A stretch of DNA of 64,000 nucleotides from Erigeron canadensis (Eukaryota; Streptophyta; Magnoliopsida; Asterales; Asteraceae): NCBI RefSeq assembly GCF_010389155.1, contig NC_057767.1:8353765-8417764 (forward strand), read 5' to 3'. The notes beneath the pieces are model-generated. The model worked only from the letters and a program-made list of their open reading frames with translations, searched no databases and was not told the DNA's origin. The stretch's first letter is position 1; each line of letters starts with the position of its first letter. Positions 9,848-22,084 of the stretch are shown piece after piece. The translations under genes and the position numbers were made by a program.

Positions 9848-10672
9848 GTGACAACCTTAATTATTGGTTCCTTTGACATTAGCTTTTTGATTATCTACAA
9901 TGGGTATGCGGGTTATTAACCACCTATAGGGGTTCCATAGGGACGTCATTGTGGCACTGATGGCACGACACTTCCGTAACAGTGTGATCGGCTACGGCGT
10001 CTCATCTTCGTTGGCCGTATAATAGTGTTAGGGGGCATATGGGTTGACCCTAGTTTGTGTTTGTGTTTGGGGTTGTGTGCCAACTCCTCATTCACCTTTG
10101 GTACATATGGATCTGCAGTCTTATGTGCACCTTTCGGCCAATACTTGTTGTATTTAACATACTTGATAAGAAAGTGTTGGAATTTCGGCCGGTGTTTGTT
10201 ATATCTAACATACTTGATATGCCGGCGTTAGAATTTTGGACCCCACTGTTCATACCCCTTTGACCTCTCAGTTCATTTCAGCTAAGTTTTCTTTGATTCA
10301 TTGCTATAGATGTCTCATTTGTTATTAGGTTACTCATCATTCACTATCTATAAATAATTGTTTAGTTCCATAATAATATTTGTTCAAAAATATATTGCTT
10401 TCGTTTTGTTTTTGTTATATCCGCGCACTGAGCAATTGGCTCAGCCGCACTTTTTCTTTCCCAGCGGTAGGTATTAAGAAAGAAAGAAGATCTGGACTTT
10501 TAGCTAGCTTCCACGCATAATGGATTTGTTGAAGATAAAGGTTGAGGATTATATTAGGCTATGACGATGATTGTAAAAATATTAAGAGAAATTTTTGGAT
10601 AGCACTCTTGTATTATTGTTTAGATTCGATCGTGACACTCTATATTATGGGTTTAGAAATGGGGTGTTACAA
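9848..10672 (+). mobile_element. LTR-like segment (Ty3-type 3' end)
   Basis: Runs from TGTGACAACC to GGGTGTTACA, LTR-style ends, and contains a promoter-like stretch (CTATAAATAATTG at about 10349). A ~50-bp unit (from CGGCC to GGAATTT, about 10135-10240) is repeated in tandem. No matching target duplication was found and no polyprotein adjoins it, so it may be a solo or partial LTR. Two 68-residue ORFs here overlap in different frames and are not credible genes. Confidence 0.4.
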
Positions 10673-11282
10673 TTGATCTCACTTAAAAAATAACTTTCAA
10701 TATTTCTACCCCAATCCAACGTCCGTATGTAACTGTTTATAATACTGTATGTTTGAAATTTCTAATTTATATTTTTTGTATTAAATTATATAGTATCGAT
10801 ATCATCTCCCCGTATAAAAATATATGTATTAATTTTGAAACTAACGAATGTATAAAATATCAAAATAAATAAACATAATAATAAATATTGTAAGTCGTTT
10901 TTGAACAACATAATGTATGCACAATGGACTACTCATGTATTTAATTAATTTATATTTTGTTGTTTTTAATCACTAATTTTGTTTTAAGTAAGTAATTAAT
11001 ACATTTTAACTTTTCATAAAAAATTCTTACAGAATACTTAATGTAATTATACTTACGGCTTCTTAATTTTTCATAATTATTAATAAATAAATTATTGAAA
11101 ACATATATCCACACAAAATTAGAAGTTAACAATTTTTCAAGCTACATAACAATTTATATTAATATTAGTTGTTTGAAAGTATCAAATTAACGGTTTGATT
11201 TTATTGTTTATATTTTTAAATTTGAAATTAAGATTATAAGGTTTTCTTTATTTTATTTGCATATATTTAATTAATATTTTTT
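10673..11282. other. intergenic, AT-rich
   Basis: Strongly AT-rich; nothing recognisable. Confidence 0.5.
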
Positions 11283-11616
11283 AATGGGTTAATAGCCCGT
11301 AGCATCTCAGACCTCCAATGAAGGTTTGTTACTTGAGCAACCAGGGTTCGAATCCAAGGAGCACAAATTTTACCCCAAATGACATTCAATGTTGTAGATG
11401 TCGTGCAGTTTGACGATTAATTCGGGGGTTTTTCCTGACATTTTGCCCGGTGGGTGCAAATACCACATATATGGTGCAGAGACCACATATAGGGTGAATA
11501 GACCCTGACAAAAAAACGAACGTTAAAAAAATAAGTATTATGATATGAAAACTTTATTTATAAGTTTAGGAAAATGTTAACTACAATCTGTAAGAGTTGT
11601 CATCAACGTGCATTTA
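11283..11616 (+). repeat. SINE-headed repeat, copy B
   Basis: Same unit as 6857-7168: tRNA-like head with the identical B box GGTTCGAATCC, body with an extra internal copy of a ..CCACATAT.. segment, A-rich tail, and the same ~100-bp AT-rich extension ending near AAGAGTTGTCATCAACGTG. The two copies are 4.4 kb apart in direct orientation. Confidence 0.7.
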
Positions 11617-12481
11617 AAACTCAAGGAAAATGTTAAATACAGTCCTAAAAACGACACTTTACGTGCATAAAAAATATGTATTTTTTATATAAAAAGTCCA
11701 TCCTTAAAGTTTATAATAAGTGTATAACTAATTAACAAAACTCAAATGAAATCGTAAGGGCTGGGTGCCTGGGTTTAGCAAAACCCAAATCTGAAAATAA
11801 ATATATAAATGAATGGCTACTATTGATTTATTTATGAGGACTAAATTAAAATATAATAAATATATTTTCTCAGATTTATGGAAACGGTCCTTCAGGCACC
11901 GGCCACCGCCTTGGTTCGTACACTTTCTCAGATTTCTACTTTTATTTTCAACCTCCATTTAATTATCCATTACTTTTATTACCTCAAATTTGCTTTATGA
12001 TTTCACACATTTTGTAAGTTATTAGTTACTCTAGCCTTTTTTATGCATCAATTTGTAACTGTTATCAAGAGCTCAAATTTTGCTACAGTATACTGCTTTG
12101 AAGCTAGAATTTAGACCCTCTTAGTATTATGAGATTCCATTGATTGGTTTTTGAGTAGATGGAGGGGTTTTTCCCGTTAACCAGGACAATCGTCTTCTTC
12201 GTATGTACACCGTATTATGTAATAATTGTCGAACTTTTTCCCTGATCACCCCAAGATAAATACCTAGTGAATTTCGAACTTAAGGAGTGAGACATTCTTG
12301 TGAGGAACTTAGGACACCTTGATGCTAGTTGATGGGTTTTTTTAGTATAAACCTGAAATTTCGTGAAGCTCTTTGGTGGGCACTGGGTTGGGTATTGGGT
12401 CAAGTTAGGTTTGGGTCGGAACGAGCCAAGTGTATTATTAGAGGTTTAAATGGACTCATTCATGTAAATAGAAAAAAGTAA
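11617..12481. other. intergenic
   Basis: At 11617-11780 there is a degraded relative of the small MITE at 47708-47865 (shared AAATACAG, ACGTGCATAAAAAA and TAAGGGCTG motifs). No gene seen in the remainder. Confidence 0.35.
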
Positions 12482-12640
12482 GCACCCAATGTCGTCTTCC
12501 ACAGGTTTTCAGTTGACAGTGTATAGGAGAGGTTAAGATGTAGACAACCTTAAACCTACCACGACGGTGTAGTGGTGTAAGAGAGACTGCTTCCAGTTCC
12601 GGTTCCATCTAAGATAGAAAAGGACCTACAGCCTTACAAG
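12482..12640 (-). repeat. AU-like SINE, 3' part
   Basis: On the minus strand this shares GGAAGCAGTCTCTCT and CTACATCTTAACCTC with the copy at 18685-18925, the conserved body of the plant AU SINE family. It ends in a TGGAAGAC..CATTGGG tail also seen at about 16370 and 18860. The tRNA-like head is degraded. Confidence 0.6.
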
Positions 12641-12963
12641 ACATGAGGAAAAAACCATTGACCTCTATCTCTAGAGGCAATGGTTTATCCATCCTTTGCT
12701 GATTTGACTCAGTCGTGTAGATAACTATACTATTATGATAACAATCTTAAATACACTTAGGATGACTGTCGACCCATTTTCATTTTAGCCAAGTTTTATC
12801 ATCTTATCCTTTGGCCCGTTTGCAAAAAACCACACGACCCATCTACCAATAAATGTGATTAGAATGTACTCAATTGATTTATGAAACTATATAATAACTC
12901 ATGTTCCTTTTGTATTTCCATGAATGATGAAACGTCTAGCAAAAACGGCGTTGAACAACAAAG

Positions 12964-13359
12964 ATGGGTTCTGGGGATGGAATTCCCCGTTGGAGTGTCT
13001 ATGATACAATTAAGACTATACCCTCGAAGCCCGATGGTTTAATGACTGAGATTGATTTAGCTATTTCTTCTCTCGAGTATGCTAAGGCAACAAAGCTTCT
13101 GAATTCTCCAGCTCCTCTTCCCAAGAACAAGAACATTGATAATGGAACCCTTAAACCTTCAGCATTGTATGATGCCCGAAGGGCAGATGAAGCGTATAAA
13201 GATGGGCTTGCATATCTAACTGCAGGCAACCTTGAGGAGGCGTTTCAGTCATTGAACTTGGCTCTCTCTAAGTGCCCGCCCTATAAGACTTCTGCTGTGG
13301 CTAAGCTTCGATCTCTCATTACTCTAACGGCTCAACGCCTTAGAAAGTCTCCAGGATGA
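12964..13359 (+). CDS. conserved plant protein of unknown function, TPR-like
   Basis: A single-exon ORF of 131 residues with a good start context (AAAGATGGG). I recall the layout (MGSGDG..PRWSVYD..K.IPS at the start, then DEAYKDG..YL..GNLEEAFQSLNLALSKCPP, then KTSAVAKLRSLI) as a small conserved plant protein, but no function is known to me. The segment from about 75 to 110 reads like one tetratricopeptide-type helical hairpin (small residue, aromatic, L..GN.EEA pattern). No signal peptide or membrane segment is visible. It lies 1.3 kb beyond the SDH5 stop, the two genes converging. An AATAAA-rich stretch from 13428 could serve polyadenylation. Confidence 0.8.
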   Translation: MGSGDGIPRWSVYDTIKTIPSKPDGLMTEIDLAISSLEYAKATKLLNSPAPLPKNKNIDNGTLKPSALYDARRADEAYKDGLAYLTAGNLEEAFQSLNLALSKCPPYKTSAVAKLRSLITLTAQRLRKSPG

Positions 13360-14634
13360 CTTGGGTTTGTCAATTTGTAGTTTTAGCACAGTTGTTTGAT
13401 TAAGTCCACTAGAAGATAACTGTATATAAAATAAATAAATATTTCTGCTCCTCAAATTGGGTTCTTTTTCCAATTTCTTATTTCCCAAAAAGTTCAGGAA
13501 TTCCCTTCTAGAAACGCAATAAGATTGCTCTAAGTCTTTTATACGAAATTATTAAAATTTTAACACTAATGGTTTTGGAGGTGATTTTATCACTTTTATG
13601 TAATGCAAGATTTACAATTTCAGTAGTTGTGACTTATTTTGTATCACATAATTTTATAGTAGCTTTGGTTAAATATGTGAATAGCATGGAGCCATGGATC
13701 AAGTCAAAGTTAAACGCATAAATCAAATTTTTGGATAACTGTTTCTATAAATGCCCACAAATCAGAACATAATGTTAATACTTTGAGTTGTGCAACTAAT
13801 AACAAGTTTGTGTTTGTATCATGAGTTTATAAATATAATTAAACTTCAATAATGTAACAGTATGTGATCTTTTTACTGCTTCACGGCTTCACGCCTTTAC
13901 ATGTACCAAATAAACTTTGCCTAAAATGTGACACTTCACAAACAAGAGTTATTTGGTTGACAAAATCCACGTTCATGACTAGTAAAAATCAAACAAGACA
14001 ACATAATAAAACATCAATCTTTTCGCAAGATGGTAAGTTAACAAGTGACTAAATAATTTGCTTTACACATAATTGGTTCACCAACAATCATTTACTGTGA
14101 GAATATTGTCTCATCAACAATCACTTTCTATGAGAATCAATCTTTGTTCCAATAACTGTAACCATATGTCTATTATACGGCTACAGAAAGACAGCTAAGT
14201 TCAAAACACATTCAGTCAAATAGTTTCTATTCACAAAACGATAATTCAAATGTTTGTCGAAGGATTTATTCATAAAAGTATATAAACAGTCTTGTAGGCA
14301 TAAAAGTATATAAACAGTTTTAACTTTTAAGATTTTAACATCTCTATCTAGTTTCGATGACATTTGTTCATTTAAAATTTGAAAGCAAGACTATCCTTTT
14401 TATTCTATGTGACATGACTACACTACAAGTTCAAAGCAAAACACTAATTCTATCATTATGGTTTTTCTGCTATTATTCGATTGAAGAGCAGAGAACAAAA
14501 TCCAACCAAACCAATGTCGATAGAAACAAATGCAAACGTTGATTGGCAGGAAAAGAAAGCAGCCTATATGAACAGAGTTTCTGAAGACAACAAACAAGAT
14601 AGAGGCCATGATGCATCTCTTATTAAGTCAATGA
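13360..14634. other. intergenic between two convergent genes
   Basis: 3' flanks of the 131-residue gene and of SDH5. A short tandem copy of AAAAGTATATAAACAGT occurs at about 14273-14320, and CAACAATCA..TGTGAGAAT repeats near 14087-14140. No further gene seen. Confidence 0.5.
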
Positions 14635-17176
14635 TTAAGCTCTGTGCTCGATGTATGAACCAGAAATTCCAGATGTTCCCAGAACAGTCACCTGCGATTT
14701 GAGGAGAGCATATTTTACACAGTTATTTCCAAATGATTTGATTAACCTAAATATGAGAACCAGAAACTACTTTGGAAATTTTACTACACAAACAATAGAA
14801 GTTCAAAATGGTAAGGCAGATTAAAATGGGTCAGTTCCAGTTTGCTATAACTACAAATAGCTTTTGGTCCATTACGATAATTTCTTATAAATCGTTGATG
14901 TGTTAAATATGACAACAAAAACAATGTCATAACAATGATAATAATGTAATTTTATACAAAAAAAAAAAATGATTTGGAGGGTGCAAGTATTTAAATACAT
15001 TTTGGGCAATTTTCAACTCATTCAACCCATAACCACTACTCCAGTAGTGATACATCATATTCCAGATCTATCCATCGTTAAATAAATGGGTCAAAACCGC
15101 CACCTCTATTATTCAATTCTCTGAAATGAAACTCCCTCAACTTCAGTACTTCACAAAGGAAGTAAAAAAGTGGAGCAAAAAAAGGCATTAATGCCACGTT
15201 TATACAAATTATGGATTCTCTGCAAGGATTAATATCTTAAACTAAGGCAAGAAGATCCATCACATAAGACCATTCCCAACCCATCACACCCAAAAGGTAT
15301 TGCCACGTCAAAACCACCTTCTCATCACATCACCTCCTCTTTGAGACATGATGGCCATCACCTTCCCCTCCATAACACCCCCACCCACCAGCTCCCCTCC
15401 CCAACCCTTCACCGCCCCCACCCTTAAGTGATCACCACCTTTCCTTTAGGAATGGCCTAATAGATACAGAGCACACAAATTTCAACAACCAGGCATGTGT
15501 TGCGTTAGAAAGAGAGAGGACATACCTTTCCCCAATCACCACCAAGACCACTGCATCTCATTTTCAGGTGTATCAATTTCATTCCTAGCTCATTCTCAAC
15601 TTTCTTCTTTAAATAACCCTCATCTGGTCCAAAAGAGTCCAAATATGCATAGTAGCGTCCAAATGCTACACTTAACGCATTAGCAACATCATCTGTTAAA
15701 GGTTTTACATCCTGCAAGATCGTTTAACCAGTTAAACAAAAAAAGTTGTCAAAATATGCATATAATCCCATCATTAAAAAGGAAGAGTTAATGCACCTCG
15801 CCACTCAACCCAACACTATCATCAATTTCCATTTTCAAAGTCACAAGGAACCCGCTGAACTCTTCAACTGCCTCTGCAGCACGTAAAACGTTGGCTAATG
15901 CCTCCTGGCTAGCCTTGTCTTCGGTGCTTTTAGACAATGCTCGCTTAGTTTTATTTACCACGGCGTCTGGTAATTCACCCCAGTTTACAGCCATTAGCTC
16001 CTTGAAGGCAAGCTTGATATCACCATCTTTTATTTCCGGCAAGTGTGTCAAGCCATCGCTGAAACAACGTGTACTTCCAATTCCCATAAAAGGAGAACGA
16101 GTGTCTATATAAAGAAAATGTTATCAGTTTACCTTTCCACGCCATAACCATAATAGAAAAGAAAATGTTATATAAATCAATATTAAAGTCATTATACATA
16201 AGGGCATAAGGCAAATTCCTAATGAGTGACAATGTAATATAAAATTTATTAGAATTCGACATACTGATAACATCTGTATTATAGATGTATATATATTCTT
16301 CATTTGTAATGAAGTAGGTAAAAACTGAGTCATATACTAAGGAAAATATCGACCCACATAAAAGTAACTCCCAATGCTGTCTTCCATGGGTTTTAGGTCC
16401 CAATACTGTTACATCCATATGATTAATCCGTCCTCAATGGGACTAGAATCCACAACCTCTTGGTTTATAGTTCACTTCGAATTCCGCTAGGTCAAAGGCC
16501 CCTTAGTAGACCAAGTCACATACTATTATACTAATCAAGGTGTTAGGCCACTAGCATACAAACTTTTTCTATAGAAGCTAGGCTACCATCACACATCACC
16601 TCCATGATTTTCAAATTTTCTCTCCCTACATTTTTGTGAATTTCTTCAACTAGCCTTTAATCCCTATAATCTTATAATGTTAACCAGTTAGCTTCGTATT
16701 TACTCAATGCAACTTTTTATACGCAATGAGTCATGACATGACTAATTACTAGAAGCTTTAGAGTTCAAAATACACTTCTCAGCTTTATCCTAACGCTCAA
16801 TCGTGACGTCAAAATCTAAATATATGTAGTCCATATCTCCGAAATTACTACATTTCTTGAGCCAATTATCATCCTTTTCACTACTTTTTTAGATGTATGT
16901 ATATATATATATATTCATCTAAAAATTCACAATTATATAAACTGATTGACGAAACCCTAACAAACATCATTAATTAGATACATATGCACACACATACATA
17001 ATAAAACGATAGAAACAAATATATATGTTACTGGAAATAAGTGAAGACGGAGAATGATGGAATCCACGGCGGAGGAGGTGGTGGTTAGTGGTTACGCTGG
17101 TGGCCGGAGCGACGAAAGTTAAAGATCGGCGTGAGATCGAACGGCAGAGAGATCTCATCATCATCAATTTCTCCAT
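14635..17176 (-). CDS. SDH5: succinate dehydrogenase subunit 5, mitochondrial
   Basis: Plant-specific subunit of respiratory complex II in the inner mitochondrial membrane. Four exons on the minus strand: 17176..17032, 16104..15797, 15711..15526 and 14691..14635, all with GT-AG junctions and consistent phase, giving 231 residues. Exon 1 encodes an Arg/Ser-rich mitochondrial presequence (MRSLCRSISRRSLTF). Exon 2 holds THLPEIKDGD, then AFKELMAVNWGELPD and RAAEAVEEFSGFL; exon 3 holds YLDSFGPDEGYLKKKVE and HLKMRCSGLGGDWGK; exon 4 completes it with VTVLGTSGISGSYIEHRA. These are the conserved blocks of SDH5 as I remember the Arabidopsis protein. No stop or frameshift interrupts it. Intron 1 contains a SINE and intron 3 a MITE. 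Confidence 0.93.
15268..15457. mobile_element. Harbinger-type MITE in SDH5 intron 3
   Basis: Termini GACCATTCCCAACCC and, in reverse, GGCCATTCCTAAAGG, flanked by TAA at 15265-15267 and 15458-15460. 190 bp and unusually C-rich on this strand. The terminus style is close to that of the large Harbinger element at 7416-9791. Confidence 0.7.
16345..16500 (-). repeat. tRNA-derived SINE in SDH5 intron 1
   Basis: On the minus strand an A-box-like TGACCTAGCGG and a B-box-like GGATTCTAGTCCC are correctly spaced, followed by ACCCATGGAAGACAGCATTG, the same tail as the AU-like copy at 12482. Boundaries are approximate. Confidence 0.5.
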
Positions 17177-18099
17177 TGTATATGTTTGAAGCACAAAAAT
17201 GTTTAAATGAAACAATTTTTTAAATTTATTTTTATTTTATCAAACAAAAATTCTTTTCCTTTTTTTTTTTTTTGTTACAAACGATAGGGACTGAGATGTT
17301 AACCTTGATTTTCAGAAAGATCAAATTTAGTTTTTTTATTGTGCTTTTTCTTTTTCTTTTCAATAAAAGTGTAAAATAATCACGAATAACGGTAGATCTA
17401 ACATATATCGTTAAAATATATTGCGAATGACGGTAGATCTAATAAAGATTTATCGTATATTGTCTTAAACGGTGTGTGTTAAAAATTCTCTTGCAGATTA
17501 GATATCCAATTCAAACTCTTCGATAATAAAACTTTATTACCCAACGATGGATATTCACCCAGACTCATCATAGGTGAAAATTAAATACCAATAGTCACAT
17601 AATTTTTTTCTACCCTACTTTACGATTATATATGGTGGTACATACGTGTGATTTTACTCTTCATAATGTTAACCAAGATTATTTTCAGTTTTACTTTTCA
17701 TCAATAATTGTGCATTATTAATTGATGAAATACTAAAAAGGAAAATAACCGACCAATTTTTTTTCCTTTTTTTGTTATTCACAGTGAATTAATTAGATGA
17801 GGATCTTATAAAATTACTTTTGTCAAGTAAAGTTAGAGGCAACTTGACTATAAGGTTAAAATTAAGGGTCAAAATTCAAAAATCATATTTGAACCTTTAA
17901 CCTTGATTTTAAACTGATGATCAAGATCTTCAACTTTACTAGTTTAGTTAAATGTAACTTTAAGGATCCCAATTCTAATAATCATATGTTGTAAAAAGTA
18001 AAAACCATGGTATATAATCCAAAAAGATATAAGAAATTATTTTTATCGTTATATTATATAGGCACTATGCTAGTGTTAAATAAGCACATAATAAACCAT
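17177..18099. other. SDH5 upstream region and intergenic
   Basis: The SDH5 promoter should lie just above 17176 (plus-strand coordinates), but no clear TATA box stands out. ACGGTAGATCTAA is repeated at about 17390 and 17431. No gene seen. Confidence 0.4.
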
Positions 18100-18300
18100 C
18101 ATCAAATGGTCTAGTTGCATGGAGATTTGTTTCCTTATAGGAGGTCTCAAGTTTGAATCCTACCTTTGACATATTTATAGGTAGTAATAGGTATTAATTT
18201 CCACCTATGGTGGGCCTGGTTTATATCGCAGACCCAGTTAAAACAATCTATATTAGACCTCCTATATTCAGGAGTAATTCACACATTTTAAAAGAAATCA
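18100..18300 (+). repeat. tRNA-derived SINE-like repeat
   Basis: Contains an A-box-like TGGTCTAGTTGCATGG and a B-box-like AGTTTGAATCCTA, followed by a body and an A-rich end (TTTTAAAAGAAATC). Boundaries approximate; no duplication assigned. Confidence 0.45.
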
Positions 18301-18514
18301 AAAGTCAACGGTCGACAAAGCTGACCATCATCTATAACCATTTTAAGCCTGAGTAACTGAATTACATGGATCTTAGTTTTAACTTTAATTGACACTAAAA
18401 ATTATAAATAAATAAAAAAAGTTAACCTCCGCTTGCATGGGTACAATTTTGCATCTACATCTATATATCTATATATATATGTATAAACTGGGTAAAACTC
18501 GTGCGATGTCCTTG

Positions 18515-18640
18515 TTCATAAATCCAGTGGCATTTGGTGGGATAAGGTTGAGTGGTACCATAAGGTCTTGGGTTCGAATCTCACAAGGGTTTTTTTTTAA
18601 GTTATTTGGTACGATAATACTCTAGGGGTCTGTTAGTGAT
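18515..18640 (+). repeat. tRNA-derived SINE-like repeat
   Basis: A-box-like TGGGATAAGGTTGAGTGG and B box GGGTTCGAATCTC, then a T-rich stretch. Short, with uncertain ends. Confidence 0.45.
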
Positions 18641-18684
18641 CCAAACTAGCCATTCAAAAGAAAAACAAAACGTTAAACCCATGT

Positions 18685-18925
18685 GATGCATGGTTGGATC
18701 AGTGGTAAACACTTTGACCTCATAGGTTCGATCCTCATCCCATGCAAAGGTTGGAGGGCATTTTCTATCATTTAGGTAGAAATGGAAGCAGTCTCTCTAC
18801 TTAGGTAGAGGTAAGGTCTGCCTACATCTTAACCTCCCCCATACACTATCGAGGTATTGGGGATGAAGACCCACGGAAGGCGACACTGAACAAGTTACTT
18901 CTTCTTCTTGATATTTTATGTAACA
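18685..18925 (+). repeat. AU-like SINE
   Basis: A complete head with A box (TGGATCAGTGG) and B box (GGTTCGATCC), followed by the conserved body (GGAAGCAGTCTCTCTACTT, CTGCCTACATCTTAACCTCC) and CATACACTATCGAGGTATTG. These are the landmarks of the plant AU SINE family. Confidence 0.75.
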
Positions 18926-19052
18926 AACTAAAATTATTTGTCATAAAAAAAAACCTAAAATCGTTTGATTTTGAAAACCGATACTTATTTATTGAAATCG
19001 GTATACACTTCCATATAACAATAGCATGACAAGTAGTCAATTAGTACGCACA

Positions 19053-19988
19053 TCTATATAAATATTAAAACAATAGTTATCCTAGCATTTTAAAGCCTTC
19101 TACAATTTAAAGCTATTTTTAAAAATTGTCACATAGGTCTTTATCCTATGAGGCATCTCTATATTTTTTTACAATATATACATCTACAAAATTATATTAT
19201 CTAAAACTATTAAATTAAATAAAAATAAAATCTATATATAAACAAAATCTTACAAAAATAAAAGTAAAAAATCACATTCTATATAATAATAGAAACCGTA
19301 TGAATTTAAAATCTATTTTTAAAATTGGAAAATATTTGGTTTTCAAATTATTTATTTCTTAATTTTACTATCTAATATAACCAATATTATATATCACATT
19401 GTAATATAGTTTTTTATTCTTTTCGTGGTGGTGATTTTACGTTTTATAAAAACTATTATCAATTACTAGGTGAATTCAACGTAATTTGAATCATAGGTTT
19501 GTTCCTTGTAATCTAATTATAATTTGAATTTAGTTTCTAACTATATCTAATTAAAGCTTTTCAACTTTTATGAATTTTATTATTTGATGAAGTAAGTTTT
19601 ATGAAACTATTTTCATTGAAAGAGTGTGCTGAAATTCTAATAAGTCACATATCACTTTGCAAAAAATAAAAGATCGTTATGATTTTACATTATATTTACA
19701 TTTTAACTTCATTTTATGTTCATTAGTATTGCATGAAGTATAATATGTGATAGTTAATATGAATATTTGATATCGTATGCTTTTATATAAATGCAAAGAT
19801 TTTCATAAATAATAAGAGTTATATTTTGAATTTATCTATTTCAATAAATGTAAAAATTTCCATTTAATGATAATATAGATTTATATGTACATGCCTAAAT
19901 AATGTATAGTTGTTAAAAGTTATTATAAATATTCATATCTAAAACAACATTTTTAAATAACCGCACATCGTGCGGGTAAAAGACCTAG
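19053..19988 (+). mobile_element. non-autonomous Helitron
   Basis: 5' end TCTATATAAATATTAAAA after an A; 3' end with hairpin CCGCACATCGTGCGGG followed by TAAAAGACCTAG and a T. Start TC, terminal CTAG, a GC-rich hairpin ~10 bp before the end and insertion between A and T are all Helitron criteria. 936 bp, AT-rich, no ORF. Confidence 0.82.
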
Positions 19989-19989
19989 T

Positions 19990-20614
19990 AACATATAAAC
20001 TTGTATCGAAGGCAACAAGCCAAACAACCGAGCCTGTAGCCTAGACTGAAAAACAGCAGTAACAGCCACAGAATAAAAGAGAAGCAGATGCTGCACGTTT
20101 CCGCAGTCGCAAAAATTTGATACAAGGCATGCGATAACTGTACTGAACAACATGGTCGATGTGCATATACATTGATTCGTGGTTACTACCTTAGTTCATC
20201 TGTAGATTACCTAAATTTTGATACATATTTAACAAGATCGTTTGATACATATTTACATAATAAGATCCTCCAGATGCACAAGGGGTATTCAAAAAGTTAT
20301 GAGATAAACGTTTACAAAAAGGTCAGCCCATCTTATCTTTGCGTCTGAAAAGCATTCTGGTCGTTCTTTTTTGTTATATGCTACCTATTTTTTGTACATA
20401 AAAGCTGGTAGAGTCGCCATAAGAGAATAGGGTTGTAGGCTGCAATGTAGGTGATACTGGGGTTGCCTTTGTTCTTCTCGCGCCGCTTTGGCAATTGTTT
20501 TCTGTTTCTTTGTTTGAAATGGTTCATATTCACATTATTAGTTTCATATAGTTACTAAATATATTAAATAAATAAATAAATAAATAATGGTTTGATTTTG
20601 CTTTATAGGGTTAC
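19990..20614. other. intergenic; possible further exon-like fragment
   Basis: On the minus strand 20440-20510 is open (QLPKRREKNKGNPSITYIAA) and may be another exon of the captured mosaic at 20615, but I do not recognise it. A short (AAAT)n run lies near 20567-20586. Confidence 0.3.
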
Positions 20615-20953
20615 CTGTTTTCCAGAATAGTGTCCTCTTGACTGATTTTTGATGCTGGCTATGAGGCTTTTGTTAACGAAGAAGTGGTCTGAAGTGCATA
20701 TGATGGTGGTGTCCATATGTTTTTTTCCTTCTGTTTCATGTATTTCGCAGTTGACCAATTCTGTTGCTGCAATTCTTGTGTTCAAACTTTTTTTTACGAT
20801 GCGTTGTCTTTGGTCGGTGAGTTGGTTTTCCAAAGGGACAGTCTTTCCAAGACCAGGTTCTCCAAGGAGGCAGGGATTGTTTTGAGTACATCGTCCAAGA
20901 AGTTGAGTAACTCTTTCAGTTTGTGGTTGCCTTCCAACAACAGGATCCAGCTT
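20615..20953 (-). pseudogene. ClpC-like AAA+ ATPase fragment fused to unknown exon
   Basis: On the minus strand the first 40 codons read [20 protein letters not shown], then [18 protein letters not shown]: the Walker A region of the first ATPase domain of chloroplast ClpC/ClpB-type chaperones (usual core LDPV.GR..EI.R..Q.L.RR.KNNP..IGEPGVGKT). After GKT the similarity ends and the frame continues with about 75 codons I cannot place ([20 protein letters not shown]), ending at a splice-donor-like CAG|GTAACC. The upstream side looks like an acceptor (TAAG). It is one exon-sized piece with the rest of the gene missing. Confidence 0.65.
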
Positions 20954-21600
20954 ACCCTATTATGATTCAAGCAACTAACTGTAAAGAAAATACTCACTTA
21001 AAAGATACACAGCCTCCCTATTGGCACACTTTATCGATCATGCAATATATTTGTATATACACAACAAACACTTTAATAGCAACATTACCATGTATATATC
21101 ATCGGACTGGAAACTCACCAGTAAAAGCCAATACCAACTTGCAAGTGAGTTGTCATTGACCGTTATCTAATGTATCCTAAAACCAGGCCAGACTAAAGAC
21201 CGGCTAAGGACCGGGCCGGGCAAAACCTGAACGGATTCTGGGTCAGACTTTGAACCAGTCTTTGAACCGATATGGGGACTAAAGGCCGGGGTTTCATCAG
21301 GTCGGGCTTATTTCGGGCCAGACCAATGACATGATTTGAGAATTTCTGCTTCAAAGTATGGCAGTTATGTGTTATGTAAAATGATAATCACTATTTCAAA
21401 TTTTCAATGAGGCCAAGTCTAAACTTTTTAATAAAAAGTATTAGAAAAATTAGGGTTCTTGATAGATTCGTGAAAGTGGGTCAATTTGAGTTGTATTTTA
21501 TATCTAATCAAGCAAACAGCTAAGATCAGTCTAATCTGGTAAAAGGAAATAACTGAAAAGTTTAAAACAAAGTATGCTCAAGTGTTCACAAGCTCCTATA
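20954..21600. other. intergenic with GC-rich repeat
   Basis: At about 21180-21330 lies a GC-richer stretch with repeated GGGCCGGGC/GGCCGGGG/CCGGTCTTTAG-like words in both orientations, probably a decayed MITE. No gene seen. Confidence 0.35.
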
Positions 21601-22084
21601 CAAGGCTATAAACGAACCAAACAAACATGAACGAGTTAGTTCATTTTCGTTTGTTTAACCAGAGGAATGAAGGAGCACCAACACCATGAACATATTTTTT
21701 TGTTCAAGTTTTTTCATTTAGGTTTAACTGACCAAAAGGAAAAAAACAAACAATAAACAACCAAAATTTCTAATGAAAATTAAGCTCTTTCAGATTCATA
21801 GGATCGTAAAAGAACACAGACAAACATACACGAACATATGATGTTTAAAATATATATGACGTGTGTGTTCATTCATTTAAGTATTATCGTTCTATTAAAT
21901 AGACAAAAACACAAATGAACCTTAACCAACAACTTACCTAACATAAACGAATGAACGAGATCTACATATTTGTCTGTTTGTTTACTTAAAATGAACATGA
22001 AATCTTATTCATGTTCGCCACTTATTAGATAGATGAATTTATACGAACTACGTGCTGAACGTTTTCGGTTCTTTACCAGCCCTA
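21601..22084. mobile_element. probable hAT-type MITE
   Basis: Left end CAAGGCTATAAACGAACC and right end in reverse TAGGGCTGGTAAAGAACCG are similar, with imperfect 8-bp direct repeats outside (CTCCTATA, CTCCGATT). The interior has many GAACGA/TCGTTC words in both orientations. Non-coding. Confidence 0.5.

Noticed and set aside
10025..10263. two overlapping 68-codon ORFs
   Set aside because: Both arise from a tandem DNA repeat read in two frames inside an LTR-like segment.
16020..16418. 132-codon minus-strand ORF
   Set aside because: Runs through SDH5 intron 1 into exon 2 in the wrong frame for exon 2.
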